A DNA stretch of 5,937 nt, from positions 1 to 5,937 of the forward strand of contig JAQUNY010000112.1 in NCBI GenBank assembly GCA_028717405.1, given 5' to 3'. This DNA comes from Eubacteriales bacterium. GTDB taxonomy: Bacteria > Bacillota > Clostridia > JAQUNY01. The translations under genes were made by a program, and so were the position numbers. The notes under the pieces were generated by a model. That model was not told the origin of the DNA. It worked only from the letters and a program-made list of their open reading frames with translations, and ran no database searches. Shown in pieces: positions 3,893 through 5,937 of this stretch (position 1 is its first letter; every line of letters starts with the position of its first letter).

Positions 3893-5937
3893 CTATATTT
3901 TTGCTCTGGTGACTTCGAAGACGCTTTCGATCCTCTTTAGCTTCCTTATGATCATATCAAGCTGCCCTGTGCCGTTGATTTCGAATTTTATGTTCATTAT
4001 GGCTACATTATCTTTGGTGGTCCTTGCGTTTATAGCCTTCATCGATATCCCCGCCTCGCTTATGGCGTTTGATATTTCCACAAGCAAAGACTTGCGGTCA
4101 TTTGCCAGCACCGTTATGTCCACATCGTAATTGTTGTTCTCAGCCTTGTACCAGCCTACCTCAATAAGCCTGTCACGAGCCTCTCCGCTTTTGTTCCTTG
4201 TGACGTTGACACAGTCGCTTCTGTGAACCGACACGCCTCTTCCTCTTGTTATAAAGCCCGTTATTTTGTCCCCTGGAACCGGGTTGCAGCATTTCGAAAG
4301 CCGTACCAGGCAGTTGTCGATGCCTTTTACTATGATACCGTTTGCCGGCGGCTTCCCGTCTTTCCTGCCATGCGCGGCCGGGGCCGGCTGCGTCGCCTGT
4401 TCTTTTTCTTTTTCTTTCTGCCTCAGGGCTTCGAGTTCATCAGGCTTCAGGCTTTTCCGATACTCTTCCTTGAGCCTCGAAATAATCTTGTTTGCCGTTA
4501 TCGCACCAAAGCCTATGCCGGCTATCATGTCCTCGACTGTGTTGAAATTGTATTTTTTAAGCAGTATCTCAGCCCATTCGGGTTTAAAGAGCTGAGCGTA
4601 TGTGAGCGCCTGTTTTTTAAGCTCCCGCTCCAGCGATTCCTTCCCCTTGAGGATGTTCTCATCCCGGTTTTCCTTTTTGAACCACTGGTTGATTTTGTTC
4701 CTGGCCTGCGAACTCTTGGCTATTTTGAGCCAGTCCCTGCTCGGGCCGTGCATCGAGGATGAGGTTATGATCTCAACGACGTCCCCATTCGTCAGCACAT
4801 GCTCCAGCGGCTTGATCATCCCGTTAACCTTCGCGCCTATCATTCTGTTGCCCACGGCGCTGTGTATCGCGTACGCGAAATCCACGGGCGATGAGCCGGC
4901 GGGGAGGCTTATGACATCGCCCTTAGGCGTAAATACGAAAACTTCGTCGGCGAAAAGGTCGATCTTGAGTGTTTCTATAAACTCGCTGGCATCCTTCATT
5001 TCCTTCTGCCATTCGAGAAGCTGCCTCAGCCAGGACAGCTTTTTGTCTATATTGTCGCCGCCGCTTCTTCCCTCTTTGTATTTCCAGTGAGCAGCGATAC
5101 CCACTTCCGCGACGCGGTGCATTTCCCAGGTCCTGATCTGGACCTCGAAGAACACGCCCTCATTTCCGGCAAGAGTTGTATGCAGTGACTGGTACATGTT
5201 GGGCTTTGGCATCGCTATGTAGTCTTTGAACCTGCCCGGGAGCGGCCTGTACATCTCGTGCACCATGCCGAGGACGGCGTAACAGTCCTTCACAGTATCC
5301 ACGATTATCCTTACGGCGAAAAGGTCGTATATCTGTTCTATGCTCTTATCCTGCTCGGCCATTTTCTTGTAAATGCTGTAGAAGTGCTTCGGCCTGCCCT
5401 CGATGCTACCCTCTATCCCGATTTCCTTCATCTTGCAGTTCAGGACCGCAATTATTTTTTTTATGTATTCCTCACGCTGCTGACGTTTCTGGGCTATCTG
5501 GCGGACAAGGCTGTAATAGCCTTTCGGATCGATATATCTGAGGCAGATGTCTTCCATTTCCCACTTGATGCGCGAAATACCAAGCCTGTGTGCGAGCGGG
5601 GCAAATATTTCGAGGGTTTCCCGCGCCGTCTCCACCTGCTTTTCGTATGATTTATATCGCAGCGTGCGCATGTTGTGGAGCCTGTCTGCGAGTTTTATAA
5701 GGATGACCCTGATATCTTTTGCCATTGCCAGGAACATTTTGCGCAGGTTCTCAGCCTGCAGCTCTTCGCGTGTCGAGTAGGGTATGCGGCCAAGCTTGGT
5801 GACTCCCTCTACGAGCTTTGCCGTCTCTTCGCCAAATTCACGGGCCAGCATGTCATATGTGTATGTGGTGTCTTCTATTGTGTCGTGAAGCAGCGCGGCG
5901 ACGATCGATGTGCAGTCGAGCTCCAGGTCCGCGAGGA
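3893..5937 (-). CDS. relA: Bifunctional (p)ppGpp synthetase/hydrolase, Rel/SpoT type (5' end beyond window)
   Basis: It makes and degrades the stringent-response alarmone (p)ppGpp in the cytoplasm in response to ribosome stalling and starvation. The frame is open to the right edge: 28 codons precede the first visible Met (5851), giving 680 residues, with roughly the first 50-70 missing. Numbering from the edge, HDTIEDT (17-23) is the HD hydrolase centre and LADRLHNMRTL (81-91) its second part. The synthetase has GRPKHFYSIYKK (about 180-191), RFKD (235-238) and MYQSLHT (247-253). TGS (about 326-392), a conserved Cys-containing segment (DNCLVRLSKCCNPVPGD, 540-556) and a C-terminal ACT domain (about 595-680) follow. 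RFKD, rather than the EXDD of synthetase-only RelA, with an intact HD motif indicates a bifunctional Rel. A charged low-complexity stretch (EKEKEQ then Ala/Pro) precedes the Cys segment. The stop is TAG, directly abutting the repeat cluster. In many Firmicutes dtd and hisS follow relA; here they do not. Confidence 0.96.
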   Translation of the reverse strand, partial: LADLELDCTSIVAALLHDTIEDTTYTYDMLAREFGEETAKLVEGVTKLGRIPYSTREELQAENLRKMFLAMAKDIRVILIKLADRLHNMRTLRYKSYEKQVETARETLEIFAPLAHRLGISRIKWEMEDICLRYIDPKGYYSLVRQIAQKRQQREEYIKKIIAVLNCKMKEIGIEGSIEGRPKHFYSIYKKMAEQDKSIEQIYDLFAVRIIVDTVKDCYAVLGMVHEMYRPLPGRFKDYIAMPKPNMYQSLHTTLAGNEGVFFEVQIRTWEMHRVAEVGIAAHWKYKEGRSGGDNIDKKLSWLRQLLEWQKEMKDASEFIETLKIDLFADEVFVFTPKGDVISLPAGSSPVDFAYAIHSAVGNRMIGAKVNGMIKPLEHVLTNGDVVEIITSSSMHGPSRDWLKIAKSSQARNKINQWFKKENRDENILKGKESLERELKKQALTYAQLFKPEWAEILLKKYNFNTVEDMIAGIGFGAITANKIISRLKEEYRKSLKPDELEALRQKEKEKEQATQPAPAAHGRKDGKPPANGIIVKGIDNCLVRLSKCCNPVPGDKITGFITRGRGVSVHRSDCVNVTRNKSGEARDRLIEVGWYKAENNNYDVDITVLANDRKSLLVEISNAISEAGISMKAINARTTKDNVAIMNIKFEINGTGQLDMIIRKLKRIESVFEVTRAKI

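Noticed and set aside
3848..3895. TAG readthrough or stop reassignment in relA
   Set aside because: RelA ends at a normal ACT-domain C-terminus before the TAG, and the extension is pure repeat sequence.
3602..3940. Plus-strand 112-codon ORF across the repeat cluster
   Set aside because: It encodes only repeated NRPLS/SPVL-type peptides from the element and runs antisense into the relA 3' end.
4223..4762. Plus-strand 179-codon ORF
   Set aside because: It is antisense to the Rel region between the TGS domain and the conserved-Cys segment; no start signal or family resemblance.

Overview
All genes in this window lie on the minus strand, in the order relA (5' end cut off by the right edge), then paaK, then an iorA reading frame that runs without a stop into the start of iorB at the left edge. 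A bifunctional Rel with an RFKD synthetase motif and an intact HD hydrolase motif, next to an oxygen-sensitive ferredoxin-dependent 2-oxoacid oxidoreductase and a phenylacetate-CoA ligase, suggests an anaerobic, amino-acid-fermenting or syntrophic bacterium. Protein style points to a Clostridia-like Bacillota, but this is inference; no rRNA or other marker is present.

Right part (3893-5937): relA/spoT-type (p)ppGpp synthetase/hydrolase, lacking only the first few dozen residues. Middle (3485-3892): a 408-bp stretch without a convincing gene, filled by copies of a short imperfect palindrome (core ACAGAACCGTCCCCTGT or its complement). Two copies sit in one orientation within a perfect-length 61-bp tandem duplication, three full copies sit in the other orientation, and there is a truncated copy at each outer edge. 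A likely paaK promoter with an extended -10 lies between this cluster and paaK.

Left part (1-3484): paaK (aryl-CoA ligase), a 126-bp gap holding a 15-bp GC-rich tandem repeat, then iorA. PaaK and IorAB together interconvert aryl acids, aryl-CoA thioesters and aryl-pyruvates, so this is one functional unit for aromatic amino acid metabolism.

The most unusual features are at the gene junctions. IorA continues in frame through a roughly 70-residue low-complexity linker into IorB, and that linker contains a dispersed copy of the same palindrome found between relA and paaK. The paaK stop, the paaK-iorA spacer and iorA also share one frame, with the spacer reading as a Gly/Ser/Ala linker after a single TAA. 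The window thus looks like a region colonised by a short, probably mobile hairpin repeat that has entered coding sequence and may have helped create a fused protein. No ORF on the plus strand looks real; they are antisense shadows.
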